Assembly: GCA_937876985.1 (NCBI GenBank)
Contig: CALEFT010000027.1
Location: 1-64,000 of the forward strand
Direction of reading: 5' to 3'
Source: an uncultured Clostridia bacterium
Lineage (GTDB): Bacteria; Bacillota; Clostridia; Saccharofermentanales; Saccharofermentanaceae
DNA length: 64,000 nucleotides
The notes below the pieces were generated by a model. That model saw only the letters and a list, made by a program, of their open reading frames with translations, was not told the origin of the DNA and did no database searches. How positions within the stretch are numbered: the first letter of the stretch is position 1; each line of letters begins with the position of its first letter. Shown piece after piece: positions 7,392-15,233 of the stretch. Both the position numbers and the translations under genes were made by a program.

Positions 7392-8033
7392 TCATTGATA
7401 ATCATGTTCTTCTAACGAGTCAAATGATTCACTTGTTATTTCTTCTGCATTATCTAAAGCTTCATCAATAAAATTCGAAAACCATTCCCAATAAGCTTCA
7501 GCACCTAAACATTCGTCAATACACCCACTATAAACACGATGAATATCACCTTCTCTATCATAAAAAATATATTCTACTTCTGTACTAACTCCATAATATT
7601 TCTCATATACCATTGAACTATAGTAGGAAGTATCGATATCTAAACTACCAGCATTAATAATACGGTTCATTCTCGTATAAAGATTTGTAAAATCACTTTC
7701 TGACAGATAAAACTCATTTCTTTGTACTATTTCTGTTTCAGTAATCATATCGTTTTCATCATCTATTTCTTCAACTAATCTATAAGTACAATCATAATCG
7801 ATAATTTCTTCGACAACTAAACCACTGAAATACACAGTTATAATCCTACTATCTCTTTTATAGGATAGTGCATCAAACCCATCTGAATGAATATAAGAAA
7901 TTTCCATCATCACACCATCATTAGAATGTAATTCATCAATTTCTTTTTTAGACAAGTACGAACAAGCACACATAGTGCTAAATAAAAATAGTAATAGAAC
8001 TATACTATTTACCTTCAAACATATCTTTCTCAT
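7392..8033 (-). CDS. Putative lipoprotein, short form (module copy 1)
   Basis: A 213-residue protein of unrecognised family. An N-terminal signal peptide ends in TMCAC, a slightly atypical lipobox, so lipidation near residue 24 is likely. The remainder is acidic (pattern DELHSNDGVMMEISYIHSDG, FYLSESDFTNLYTRMNRII, YFYDREGD). It matches the first 190 residues of the 368-residue lipoprotein at 37073, with shared FYLS.aDl..LYRR.NRv and the AE..yw.F..fIDEA block. Start chosen at ATG 8033 with AAGGA upstream. It is co-transcribed with the APIIYLYPE membrane protein. Confidence 0.75.
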   Translation of the reverse strand: MRKICLKVNSIVLLLFLFSTMCACSYLSKKEIDELHSNDGVMMEISYIHSDGFDALSYKRDSRIITVYFSGLVVEEIIDYDCTYRLVEEIDDENDMITETEIVQRNEFYLSESDFTNLYTRMNRIINAGSLDIDTSYYSSMVYEKYYGVSTEVEYIFYDREGDIHRVYSGCIDECLGAEAYWEWFSNFIDEALDNAEEITSESFDSLEEHDYQ

Positions 8034-8156
8034 AAGCAATTATCCTTACTTAAAAATAAAGCGGCCAATACTATTTAACAAATGCATTATAACACAATAA
8101 TAAAATTTATTTTATGTTTTTATACAATAAACTAATTTCTTCGAACAATTATAGTT

Positions 8157-8211
8157 GAGTCGGAAACAGCCGCGTACTAATATAATATTGGTACACGGCT
8201 GAGGAAGACTC
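8157..8211. other. Extended imperfect stem-loop
   Basis: Nested arms GAGTC, CAGCCG, GTAC pair with GTAC, CGGCTG, GACTC around an AT-rich loop (8178-8190) that contains TATAATATT. No T-tract follows. The stretch 8040-8245 otherwise shows no gene. Confidence 0.4.
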
Positions 8212-8245
8212 TTAGTCGAGATAATAATCAGTATAGATAACTAAA

Positions 8246-8314
8246 TCAGGAATAACCCTTTATAACTTCAACACAATCCGCTATATCCTGTTCCCTGATT
8301 TGTCGTATACTCAT
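8246..8314 (-). pseudogene. 22-codon remnant of a second acetyltransferase
   Basis: The frame starts at an ATG overlapping the stop of the upstream GNAT gene (ATGA) behind GGAGGG, and reads MSIRQIREQDIADCVEVIKGYS before TGA at 8246. The opening matches the first strand and helix of GNAT acetyltransferases. It looks like a tandem second acetyltransferase truncated soon after its start, though an intentional short peptide cannot be excluded. Confidence 0.5.
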
Positions 8315-8787
8315 CTTACATCCCTCCGCTTTTCCAACCTGATCAGGCGTTCTTCATCAGGCTCAGTGATTCCGTTTTTGTAGTTATATCCCATCTTAAG
8401 ATAGAAAGGGACACCTGTTATCGACGCGGGGATCTCAATGCGCTTCGCCCTTAGGAAGAATTCGTCCTTTTCGAGCGTGTCGATAATGCCTCTGCCTATG
8501 CCCTTCCCTTGATACTCCGGCAAAACGAAAATGGTAAACAGGCTACTCTCATCTTCCTTGCCCCAATATGGTCCGATGGCACCGCAGCCAATGATGTTAT
8601 CCTGCTCCTCCGCGACATAAAAATGCGTCCACGAGGCTCTCTCGAGAACATGTTCCGGCGACTCAGCTTCGATAAGCTGTTCCATAAGGTCAACAGGATA
8701 GTCCTTGGTATTCGATATCCGTATGGTCTTACGTATAAGCTCTGATACTGCCTTTGCATCTTGTTCTTCAAATCTTCTAATGTTCAT
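8311..8787 (-). CDS. GNAT-family N-acetyltransferase
   Basis: A 158-residue acetyl-CoA-dependent acyltransferase. The acetyl-CoA loop is PEYQGKGIGRGIID (motif A, Q/RxxGxG/A), preceded by strand LFTIFVL and followed by the GVPFYLKMGY motif B region. The substrate cannot be inferred. Ribosome site GGAGGAGATA precedes the ATG at 8787. An intrinsic terminator (8801-8837) sits directly upstream, and a 28-codon Met-rich frame with a strong ribosome site precedes that terminator, so expression may be controlled by attenuation. A truncated second acetyltransferase frame overlaps its stop codon. Confidence 0.85.
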   Translation of the reverse strand: MNIRRFEEQDAKAVSELIRKTIRISNTKDYPVDLMEQLIEAESPEHVLERASWTHFYVAEEQDNIIGCGAIGPYWGKEDESSLFTIFVLPEYQGKGIGRGIIDTLEKDEFFLRAKRIEIPASITGVPFYLKMGYNYKNGITEPDEERLIRLEKRRDVR

Positions 8788-8800
8788 TATCTCCTCCTCG

Positions 8801-8837
8801 AAAATAAAAGGCCACTTATCATCTGATAAATGGCCTT
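8801..8837 (-). terminator. Terminator in the leader of the acetyltransferase gene
   Basis: Minus-strand AAGGCCATTTATCA / TGATAAGTGGCCTT pairs over 14 positions (one G-T) with a 2-base loop and is followed by TTATTTT. It lies between the Met-rich frame and the acetyltransferase ribosome site, the position of an attenuator. Confidence 0.8.
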
Positions 8838-8871
8838 GATACTATCTTACTGTCTTATTGATTAGTGACTG

Positions 8872-8958
8872 TTATTCTTGCGCGCTATCAATGCCATATG
8901 ATGTTCGATCATACATAATAGTGTACATATACATCATGAGCATCATATTTGTTCGCAT
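8872..8958 (-). CDS. Met-rich 28-residue ORF (possible leader peptide)
   Basis: A 28-codon frame starts at ATG 8958 behind AGGAGG (9-base spacing). It reads MRTNMMLMMYMYTIM and then a polar tail ending DSAQE; 7 of the first 15 residues are Met. It ends 35 bases before the terminator ahead of the acetyltransferase gene. The arrangement of strong ribosome site, short biased peptide, terminator and gene is that of a transcription-attenuation leader. It could instead be a small membrane peptide belonging to the upstream exporter operon. Confidence 0.5.
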   Translation of the reverse strand: MRTNMMLMMYMYTIMYDRTSYGIDSAQE

Positions 8959-9013
8959 GAATACAGCCTCCTTTTGTTGGTAATAGTAAATCATTACATA
9001 CGCATTGTCAATT

Positions 9014-9862
9014 TCAGCGGGTCTGTTCCTTCTTTTTCATCATCAGGGAAAAACACAGTATCGCTAATAGTATTAGCGGAATATTCGAAAGAGCATGTGT
9101 CCATATCGGAATCTTAACATCCTGGTTCATGAACAAGACCATAACACTCGGGGAAGAATTATTGACTGCATGCATAAATGCTGCAGGCCATATTGAATCG
9201 GTCTTTATGGTGACGTATGTCAATACGGTTCCTAATGCCATGCACATAAGACACATTAGGATTATTCCAACATATGGAAAGCCCGGATAATCCATCCCGT
9301 AATTATGCCCCACGCATGTAAGAGGTGCATGCCACAGACCCCAGATGATACCGCCAGTGATAATTGCTTTGGGCATTCCTATCAGTTCAATAAGCTTAGG
9401 CATCATATAACCTCTCCAGCCAAGTTCTTCGCCTAAGGCGGCAAATGATAACACTACACCGGATACAACCGCAAGAAGCGGATATGTGATCGCGACAAAC
9501 GGTCTCACATCAGTTATCCCGAAAGCCTCAGGACACGACAGCCAAATTATAACGTCTCCCAATGTTGCATATATGACCGGAAGGATTACCGCCGCCAGGA
9601 AAAACAACCATTTCTTCCCCTTAAGATCAATACCGAGCATCATTGAATCCTTGCCGGACAGTCTAAAACCTTCGCCGGTGATCTTACGTGTTATTATGTG
9701 AGCAACAGTTGGAGCGAACATTCCGAGACTTACAAAAGAAATCATCTCATGCGTACTGCCGGACCAAGTGTGTCCCGTAAGGATAAAAACAAAAAATACA
9801 AGCCATGTCATCCCGAATGCCAATCCGAGATAGATCAATAATCTTTTCTTTTCTATATTCAT
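9014..9862 (-). CDS. CPBP-family intramembrane metalloprotease
   Basis: A 282-residue, multi-pass membrane protein of the CPBP (CAAX protease / Abi) family. The catalytic motifs are visible: EELGWRGY (glutamates and Arg of motif 1, about residue 142), WGLWHAPL (motif 2 His) and AAFMHAVNN (motif 3 His/Asn). Members process prenylated or peptide substrates or give bacteriocin self-immunity. It is the last gene of the GntR-ABC operon and starts one base after the stop codon of the preceding permease gene, so a role with the exporter, such as peptide resistance, is plausible but inferred. Confidence 0.9.
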   Translation of the reverse strand: MNIEKKRLLIYLGLAFGMTWLVFFVFILTGHTWSGSTHEMISFVSLGMFAPTVAHIITRKITGEGFRLSGKDSMMLGIDLKGKKWLFFLAAVILPVIYATLGDVIIWLSCPEAFGITDVRPFVAITYPLLAVVSGVVLSFAALGEELGWRGYMMPKLIELIGMPKAIITGGIIWGLWHAPLTCVGHNYGMDYPGFPYVGIILMCLMCMALGTVLTYVTIKTDSIWPAAFMHAVNNSSPSVMVLFMNQDVKIPIWTHALSNIPLILLAILCFSLMMKKKEQTR

Positions 9863-9863
9863 G

Positions 9864-10643
9864 TCACGCCTCCTGACGTGTTTTAAAGTAAACTGTAATC
9901 CTGTAAGAGATGTATAAGATGATCAGGCTTATGACAGGAGACAGGTTAGATGACAATGTTATCTCCGTCTGATACTTCATAAACCAGTTGAAGAATCTGA
10001 TAAAAAACTCATTCCGTTCTGAGAGCCAGCTCATATCAGCAAAAAGCATAAGCCAGATCACAACAAACACGATAAAAAGTACAATCGCAATCTTGGCAAG
10101 ATTTCCTTTTTCCTTCCCGAGCAGGATATATAAAGGTAATTCAACAGCAGCAACCAGGATAAGCAGAGATGCAACAGGAAGGATCAACACCTCACACATC
10201 CTGATCAGATCCAGTCCCATTCCGGGGGTCGCAAATGCTGCAATGATTATTCCTGCAATACTCAGTAACGATATCAAGACATACGCAGCTATCGTTATGA
10301 AAACATACTTTGAAGCAACATAAGCGTTTGCCGGGACCGGAAGCGATGATACATAATTCCTTATCCTTGTGCATGAAGCATCCGCTTCAGATATTCTTGT
10401 GCACCATGTGTCGATAAAAGTCATTATTGTGATAACAATACAGCCATATAAAGTAACGAACAAAAAATCCAGCAAATTTATCTCTACGCCTGCATCGTTA
10501 GTTTCAATGAGATCCATTCCTTCTGCCATGCTTCCCGGAAAGATAACTCGCAGGATACATAAAAGTGCAATAACTGATAACAGTATGATACAGATTCTTT
10601 TGCCTTTGATAGCGACGAAGTCTTTATACATTAATCCGCCCAT
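9864..10643 (-). CDS. ABC-2 type permease, second subunit
   Basis: A 259-residue protein with six membrane segments, beginning MGGLMYKDFVAIKGKRI, the short cytoplasmic lead-in typical of ABC-2 exporter permeases of this class. After TM2 it has SLPVPANAYVASKYVF, a coupling-helix-like segment seen in both permeases of the operon. Its ATG overlaps the upstream permease stop (TGATG). It pairs with the permease at 10643-11404 and the ATPase at 11409-12278. The substrate is unknown. Confidence 0.85.
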   Translation of the reverse strand: MGGLMYKDFVAIKGKRICIILLSVIALLCILRVIFPGSMAEGMDLIETNDAGVEINLLDFLFVTLYGCIVITIMTFIDTWCTRISEADASCTRIRNYVSSLPVPANAYVASKYVFITIAAYVLISLLSIAGIIIAAFATPGMGLDLIRMCEVLILPVASLLILVAAVELPLYILLGKEKGNLAKIAIVLFIVFVVIWLMLFADMSWLSERNEFFIRFFNWFMKYQTEITLSSNLSPVISLIILYISYRITVYFKTRQEA

Positions 10644-11404
10644 CAGATCTCACCTCTCTTTCTCTCTGCTATACCGGTCGAAACAAAATAAGATACGATC
10701 AGGCAGACTACAGCAGCTGCTGTCAAAATGAACCATCGGTTCTCCAGAAAGATGATACCTTCTGTAATAAGTTCAAAAGGCTTCATTGCACGTACAGCAC
10801 CGATTATCCTGCCTGATGAACAAACGAGGATAACTGCCGTCATGATAAGAAGAGATATTATCCTGACATAATCAGCATTACTCATCTTCAGAAGGAAAAT
10901 CAGGATCATCTCTAAAGAAGAGAAAATCAGGATCAGCGCGGTTGCTGACAACACGAGCCCAGTGAAATCCCCGAAGGTCATTATATCCGTGAATATAGAT
11001 AATAGGAATGACAGCACGAGACTTATGACCGTGCCAGTTCCACATGTCAGGAACAGCGTTATATATCTTGTAGTGACGCGCTGCTTTACAGATAACGGAA
11101 GAGCGCTGGCGATGCCCGTAAAACCAGAATTCTTATCAGCTTCAAAGGCCAATGTCAGTGAATCTCCAAGGGAAGTCAGTGGCAAGAGCACCATGACAGA
11201 TACCGCATACCAGAGCAATTGTACAGGCGACATAGGCATATCCGTTCCGCCGGCAAGATACTCCTTCTCGGCAAGTGCTATATTACCGATACGCGCAGAT
11301 ATCAACGCCATTACAGTAATTACAAACGACGATACTGTCACGAGAACAAAAGTGGCACGCATTTTTCGAAGACACATTAGGTCTTTTATGATCAAGCCCT
11401 TCAT
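10643..11404 (-). CDS. ABC-2 type permease, first subunit
   Basis: A 253-residue permease with six predicted membrane segments, opening MKGLIIKDLMCLRKMRATF. The segment SALPLSVKQRVTTRYI is the cytoplasmic coupling region shared with the neighbouring permease (SLPVPANAYVASKYV), so the two are distant homologues and probably form a heterodimer. AGGAGGTG before the ATG at 11404 rules out the longer start. It begins 4 bases after the ATPase stop and overlaps the next permease gene. Confidence 0.85.
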   Translation of the reverse strand: MKGLIIKDLMCLRKMRATFVLVTVSSFVITVMALISARIGNIALAEKEYLAGGTDMPMSPVQLLWYAVSVMVLLPLTSLGDSLTLAFEADKNSGFTGIASALPLSVKQRVTTRYITLFLTCGTGTVISLVLSFLLSIFTDIMTFGDFTGLVLSATALILIFSSLEMILIFLLKMSNADYVRIISLLIMTAVILVCSSGRIIGAVRAMKPFELITEGIIFLENRWFILTAAAVVCLIVSYFVSTGIAERKRGEI

Positions 11405-11408
11405 ATCG

Positions 11409-12278
11409 TCACCTCCTGGAAGAAGCAACATAGAAGAGCATTATCTCCTCAAGGCTTGTCCGGTCGATAACAAGTTCCGGATAGAGCTTTGCGGCAGCTT
11501 TCATGTCGTTTATCAATACCTCAACACCGAATGTTCCCTCATGCACTCCGACAATCAGGGATTTGCTTATACTGCCGATCTCATCTTTCCTGCATTTGAG
11601 GATACCGTGCTTTTCCAGTATTTCATCCTTATTGCCTTGCAGGAATACTTTTCCGCCATCGATAAAGACAACTTCATCTGCGATCTTCTCGAGATCCCCC
11701 GTAATGTGAGACGATATTAAGATCGAGTGATCTTCCTCCAGAACATACTCACGGAAGATATCCAGGATCTCATTCCTTACTATAGGATCGAGTCCCGCCG
11801 TCGGTTCATCCATGACGAGCAGCTTGGCGTTATGAGACAGGGCAACAGCTATCTGAAGTTTCATCCTCATGCCTCGGGAGAAATCTCCGCACTTCTTTTT
11901 GGAAGGAAGTGAGAACCTCTTCAGATAATCAAAAAAGACCTTCTCATCCCAGTTCTTATAGATATGCTTCATCATTATATTGATGTCTTTACCGGTCATG
12001 AATTCATGGAAGCCCATCTCGTCATAAACAACTCCAATGTCTTCTCTAAGCCTCGGTGCATTGCCTTTTATGTCTTCACCGAAAAGCCTTACCTTTCCAC
12101 TGTCCGCTCTTATAACGTCCAGCAGGATCCTGATCGTAGTCGTTTTACCTGCGCCGTTCTGACCAATAAATCCACAGACAGAACCTTTTGGGACCGCAAA
12201 ACTTACATTGTCGAGCTTAAAATCACCATAATCCTTTATGACGTTATTAATCTCAATAACATTCGTATAATTATCCAT
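11409..12278 (-). CDS. ABC exporter ATP-binding subunit
   Basis: A 289-residue cytoplasmic ATPase driving the adjacent permeases. Walker A is GQNGAGKTT (about residues 39-47), the signature is FSRGMRMKLQIA (SxG variant SRGM), Walker B is LLVMDEPTAGLD, and the switch His lies in ILISSHI. It resembles the YtrB/CcmA-type exporters found beside YtrA regulators. It is the second gene of the operon headed by the GntR regulator, with a 12-base gap. Confidence 0.9.
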   Translation of the reverse strand: MDNYTNVIEINNVIKDYGDFKLDNVSFAVPKGSVCGFIGQNGAGKTTTIRILLDVIRADSGKVRLFGEDIKGNAPRLREDIGVVYDEMGFHEFMTGKDINIMMKHIYKNWDEKVFFDYLKRFSLPSKKKCGDFSRGMRMKLQIAVALSHNAKLLVMDEPTAGLDPIVRNEILDIFREYVLEEDHSILISSHITGDLEKIADEVVFIDGGKVFLQGNKDEILEKHGILKCRKDEIGSISKSLIVGVHEGTFGVEVLINDMKAAAKLYPELVIDRTSLEEIMLFYVASSRR

Positions 12279-12290
12279 GTAAACCTCTGA

Positions 12291-12674
12291 TTAATACTTT
12301 TGCTTCTCATCGTACAGCAGGTCGATCATTTCCTTGAGTTCATCCCGCGTCACCTTGCCGATAACAGCTTTATCACATGCCTTATCCAGGAGTTCCTGGA
12401 TCTCAAACATCATGTTTTCTTTGACTATGTCGCTGTTAACAGCTTTAACAAAACTGCCCTTACCGGTTACAGATTCAATAAAACCGTCGCGTTCGAGATC
12501 CTCATATGCTCTCTTGGTCGTGATGATGCTGATCTTTAGCTCTTTGGCCAGGACTCTCATGGATGGCAGGGCTTCGCCTGCAACCAAAGAGCCTGTCATG
12601 ATTTGACTTTTGATCTGCTCCTCGATCTGCTCATAGATGGGCACACCGGAAGTATTGCTGATGATGATATCCAT
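12291..12674 (-). CDS. GntR-family (YtrA subfamily) transcriptional regulator
   Basis: A 127-residue repressor. The N-terminal winged helix-turn-helix (about residues 8-75) has the subfamily phrases PIYEQIEEQIKSQI, LPSMRVLAKELKIS and GFIESVTGKGSFV. The short helical C-terminus is typical of YtrA proteins, which lack a large ligand domain and control neighbouring ABC exporters. The ATG at 12674 is preceded by AGAGGT. It heads the operon with the ABC exporter and CPBP protease; its promoter carries a 12-bp palindrome at the expected place for autoregulation. Confidence 0.9.
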   Translation of the reverse strand: MDIIISNTSGVPIYEQIEEQIKSQIMTGSLVAGEALPSMRVLAKELKISIITTKRAYEDLERDGFIESVTGKGSFVKAVNSDIVKENMMFEIQELLDKACDKAVIGKVTRDELKEMIDLLYDEKQKY

Positions 12675-12756
12675 TTTTACCTCTTTGCAACTGCGCTTGT
12701 TGCAGCGGATCAGACAACCTATGCGCATTCAGAGTCTTCACCGCTCAAACTAATTA

Positions 12757-12796
12757 GTGTATATACACATTATATACACTTGCCAAGTGATGTCAA
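12757..12796 (-). promoter_or_regulatory. Strong promoter and palindromic operator of the GntR-ABC operon
   Basis: On the minus strand, TTGACA (12791-12796) and TATAAT (12769-12774) are separated by 16 bases. Directly downstream, over the start-site region, is the perfect palindrome GTGTATATACAC (12757-12768), matching the style of YtrA-type operators. A repressor bound there would block the promoter. Confidence 0.85.
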
Positions 12797-12828
12797 GTAG
12801 TTTTTCCAGGTCCGATACATTCCTATAA

Positions 12829-12930
12829 CGGTCTTATGAGAAGGTTGGCAAGAATGAACCTGTATGCTTTGCGGATGAAGGCCCATTTGAAATACGGGAT
12901 TCTTGGGAATGTCAAACTTTGATGATATAA
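12829..12930 (+). pseudogene. Possible fragment of a type I restriction specificity subunit
   Basis: A 33-codon open stretch contains DEGPFEIRDSWECQTL, which resembles the hallmark of HsdS target-recognition domains (PFEIPxSWEWxRL). It has no start codon or ribosome site of its own and ends at TAA. It is read as a decayed piece of hsdS on the evidence of this one motif. A second hsdS-like fragment lies at 34966-35199. Confidence 0.35.
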
Positions 12931-12983
12931 TACTTAAGAACGAGGAAATTCCATAGTCGAGATAATTAGCAGGTTAATTAAAT

Positions 12984-13748
12984 ATGGGTGAAAGCAGATT
13001 TGTATCTTACTCAGGCGACGAAAAAGAGATAGTCAGACAGGGGATCGGAGCAATCCGTTCTGTTTTGATCGGCAATGATGAATCTGCAAAACTCCGCTTG
13101 CTTTTATGTCTTGACTGGTTCATGGATCCTTATTACGGATAGGATATATCCGATATTAAGGATGAGCTGATAGATCTATTACAGGAAGTAATAGTTTTCG
13201 ATGACTCACGGTTTGTTAAGGAAGATGCCTTGGATCTTTTGTCTTCTTATGTCTGCGGGCCTTTCCCGATCCTTGAAGAGAACATAGGGAAAGTGGAGGA
13301 GAAGCTTCTGCCTAATGTTGAATACGTGGTTAACATGCACAGAATCGAACAAATTGAACCGGTCATGGTAGAGGAGTGCAACCGTTTGCATAAAGAACAC
13401 AAAAGCAATTTCCCGTGGATCTCTGACCGTGTCTGGATCTTATATGACACAAAGCTCTCGACAAGTCTTTACTATGAAAGCAAAAAGTCGGATATAGAAA
13501 TGTATTGGCTCTTTGAAAACGGAGAATTGCTTAAAGGCGTGCGGTATGAAGGAAGTTGTTTTTCGCTGGTGAACGAAAAAGGCTTATATCTTCGTCCGGA
13601 AATTCACTTCAACATCCTTCTTAAAGAAGGGAAAGCCCTGATCGCTTATTACTTCGGAAGCAGGTATGCGAGATGCATGGAGTACGATTTGATATGCGTT
13701 GATGATAAATACAGTATTTGCAATAAGAAAGATGTGTGGGTCAGTTAA
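12984..13748 (+). pseudogene. Uncharacterised protein gene interrupted by one in-frame TAG
   Basis: A single frame of 255 codons runs from ATG 12984 to TAA 13748 and is broken only by TAG at 13140-13142 (codon 53). Before it the frame reads ...LLLCLDWFMDPYYG and after it DISDIKDELIDLLQEV. The first 110 residues look helical, HEAT-like; the rest (about 140-254) is a mixed fold with FPWISDRVWILYDTK and EIHFNILLKEGKALIAYYFGSRYARCM. No family is recognised. If TAG is a true stop, a 172-residue fragment could restart at 13230, but without a clear ribosome site. No frameshift is present, so the lesion is recent or the codon is read through. Confidence 0.6.
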
Positions 13749-13776
13749 CTATTGAATATTCCAAACAAAGAACATA

Positions 13777-13828
13777 TTGACAAATAGAAATTATTCTATT
13801 ATTCTTACAGATAGGAACTTTTCTATCT
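13777..13828 (+). promoter_or_regulatory. Promoter and operators of the arsR-like operon
   Basis: TTGACA (13777-13782) and TATTCT (13800-13805) are 17 bases apart. The spacer holds the palindrome AATAGAA-ATTA-TTCTATT (13783-13800). A second related dyad (AGATAG ... CTATCT) covers 13809-13828 just before the ribosome site. This is the usual layout for repression by an ArsR dimer. Confidence 0.75.
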
Positions 13829-13838
13829 GAGGTGACAC

Positions 13839-14114
13839 ATGAAAGATAAGTATACAAACACTGCCAAAATGCTTAAAGCGTTATCGGATCCCAAGCGTCT
13901 TAAGATTATAGATATGCTTTCCAGAGGCGAATTGTGTGCATGCATAATACTCGAAGAGTTTCATATAACCCAACCAACATTGTCACATGATATGAAGGTT
14001 CTCGTCGAATCCGGATTGGTTAACGACAGGCGCGAAGGCAAGAATATATATTATTCAATTGATAAGGATGCGTATATTGAATTATCCGAATCTTTGAAAT
14101 CAGTGTTTGAGTAA
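13839..14114 (+). CDS. ArsR-family metalloregulator
   Basis: A 91-residue winged-helix repressor. It has KALSDPKRLKIIDML, then ELCACIILEEF, where the two cysteines resemble the alpha-3 metalloid site (CxC type) of arsenic sensors, then TQPTLSHDMKVLVESGLVNDRREGKNIYYSI, the recognition helix and wing. It would be released from DNA by As(III) or a similar soft metal. GAGGTG precedes the ATG. It heads a four-gene unit with a permease, an SDR enzyme and an acetyltransferase, and its promoter carries matching palindromes. Confidence 0.9.
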   Translation: MKDKYTNTAKMLKALSDPKRLKIIDMLSRGELCACIILEEFHITQPTLSHDMKVLVESGLVNDRREGKNIYYSIDKDAYIELSESLKSVFE

Positions 14115-14182
14115 GGCAAGAAGGAGTTATTTGATCTTAACTACAGCCGTCGTAAGGCGGCTAAATAAAAGGGAAACATATA

Positions 14183-14200
14183 GAAATATAGTTATATTTC
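14183..14200 (+). promoter_or_regulatory. Possible second ArsR operator before the permease
   Basis: GAAATATA-GT-TATATTTC is an 18-base dyad 19 bases upstream of the permease ATG and shares the AGAAAT half with the arsR promoter palindrome. A weak hairpin (AGCCG...CGGCT) lies just before it. Confidence 0.4.
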
Positions 14201-14218
14201 GATTCTAGGTGATTTAAT

Positions 14219-15217
14219 ATGTGGGAGTTTATCCAAGACCAACTGTTTGGAATGAAGTGGCTAAATGATATTATTGGGTTTCTGCTGTCGTCGTTCGGGG
14301 TAAATACTGAATCAGCAGTTGTTTCAGCTATTCGGTTCTTTCTTTACGATGTAATAAAGATAGTTCTTCTTCTGTGCTTTCTGGTATTTGTTATATCGTT
14401 TATTCAGAGTTACTTTCCCCCGGAGAGAAGTAAGCAGATAATGAGAAGATTTCACGGGATCGGAGCAAATATTGTCGGAGCTTTATTGGGGACTGTAACC
14501 CCCTTCTGTTCATGTTCTTCAATTCCCATCTTCATGGGATTTACAAGTGCAGGACTACCTCTTGGTGTAACGTTCTCTTTTTTGATTTCCTCCCCTATGG
14601 TTGATCTTGGAAGCCTTATACTTCTGATGAGTATTTTCGGAATAAAGACAGCAATCGTATATGTGATCATGGGCCTGATAATCGCAGTTGCGGGCGGAAC
14701 AATCATCGAAAGGCTCAAGATGGATGATCAGGTTGCGGATTTCATCAAAGCAAACAAGAGCAAGGTTAATGTGAATTCTCCAAAACTTAGGATTAAGGAC
14801 AGATTAATCTATTCAAAAGATCAAGTCATATCAACACTTAAAAAGGTATTTTCATACATTCTGATCGGGGTTGCGATCGGTGCAGTAATACATAATTGGA
14901 TACCGCAGGAATGGGTACAAACCGTTCTAGGAAGCACGAATCCGTTTGGCGTTGTGTTGGCAACAGTGCTTGGGACTCCGATGTATGCAGACATGTTCGG
15001 AGTAATTCCCGTAGCAGAAGCTTTGTTGGGTAAAGGTGCATTACTGGGTACTGTATTAAGCTTTATGATGGCTGTTACAACTCTAAGCTTGCCGTCACTT
15101 GTGATGCTAAAGAAAGCTATAAAGCCGAAACTACTGGCAGTTTTTATAGGAATATGCGTAATCGGGATAATACTGGTGGGATACATTTTTAACATAGCAC
15201 AACAATTATTAATATAA
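14219..15217 (+). CDS. ArsP/DUF318-family permease
   Basis: A 332-residue membrane permease with about eight segments in two halves and a charged cytoplasmic loop (about 165-200). The signature TPFCSCSSIPIFMGF (about residues 97-111) and the paired GTPMYADMFGVIPVAEALL in the second half place it in the DUF318 family, which includes the organoarsenical exporter ArsP. The CSC cysteines are thought to bind trivalent species. AGGTGAT precedes the ATG. Its position behind an ArsR-type regulator supports metalloid or organoarsenical efflux; the exact substrate is inferred. Confidence 0.85.
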   Translation: MWEFIQDQLFGMKWLNDIIGFLLSSFGVNTESAVVSAIRFFLYDVIKIVLLLCFLVFVISFIQSYFPPERSKQIMRRFHGIGANIVGALLGTVTPFCSCSSIPIFMGFTSAGLPLGVTFSFLISSPMVDLGSLILLMSIFGIKTAIVYVIMGLIIAVAGGTIIERLKMDDQVADFIKANKSKVNVNSPKLRIKDRLIYSKDQVISTLKKVFSYILIGVAIGAVIHNWIPQEWVQTVLGSTNPFGVVLATVLGTPMYADMFGVIPVAEALLGKGALLGTVLSFMMAVTTLSLPSLVMLKKAIKPKLLAVFIGICVIGIILVGYIFNIAQQLLI

Positions 15218-15233
15218 AACAGGAGGTATCAAA

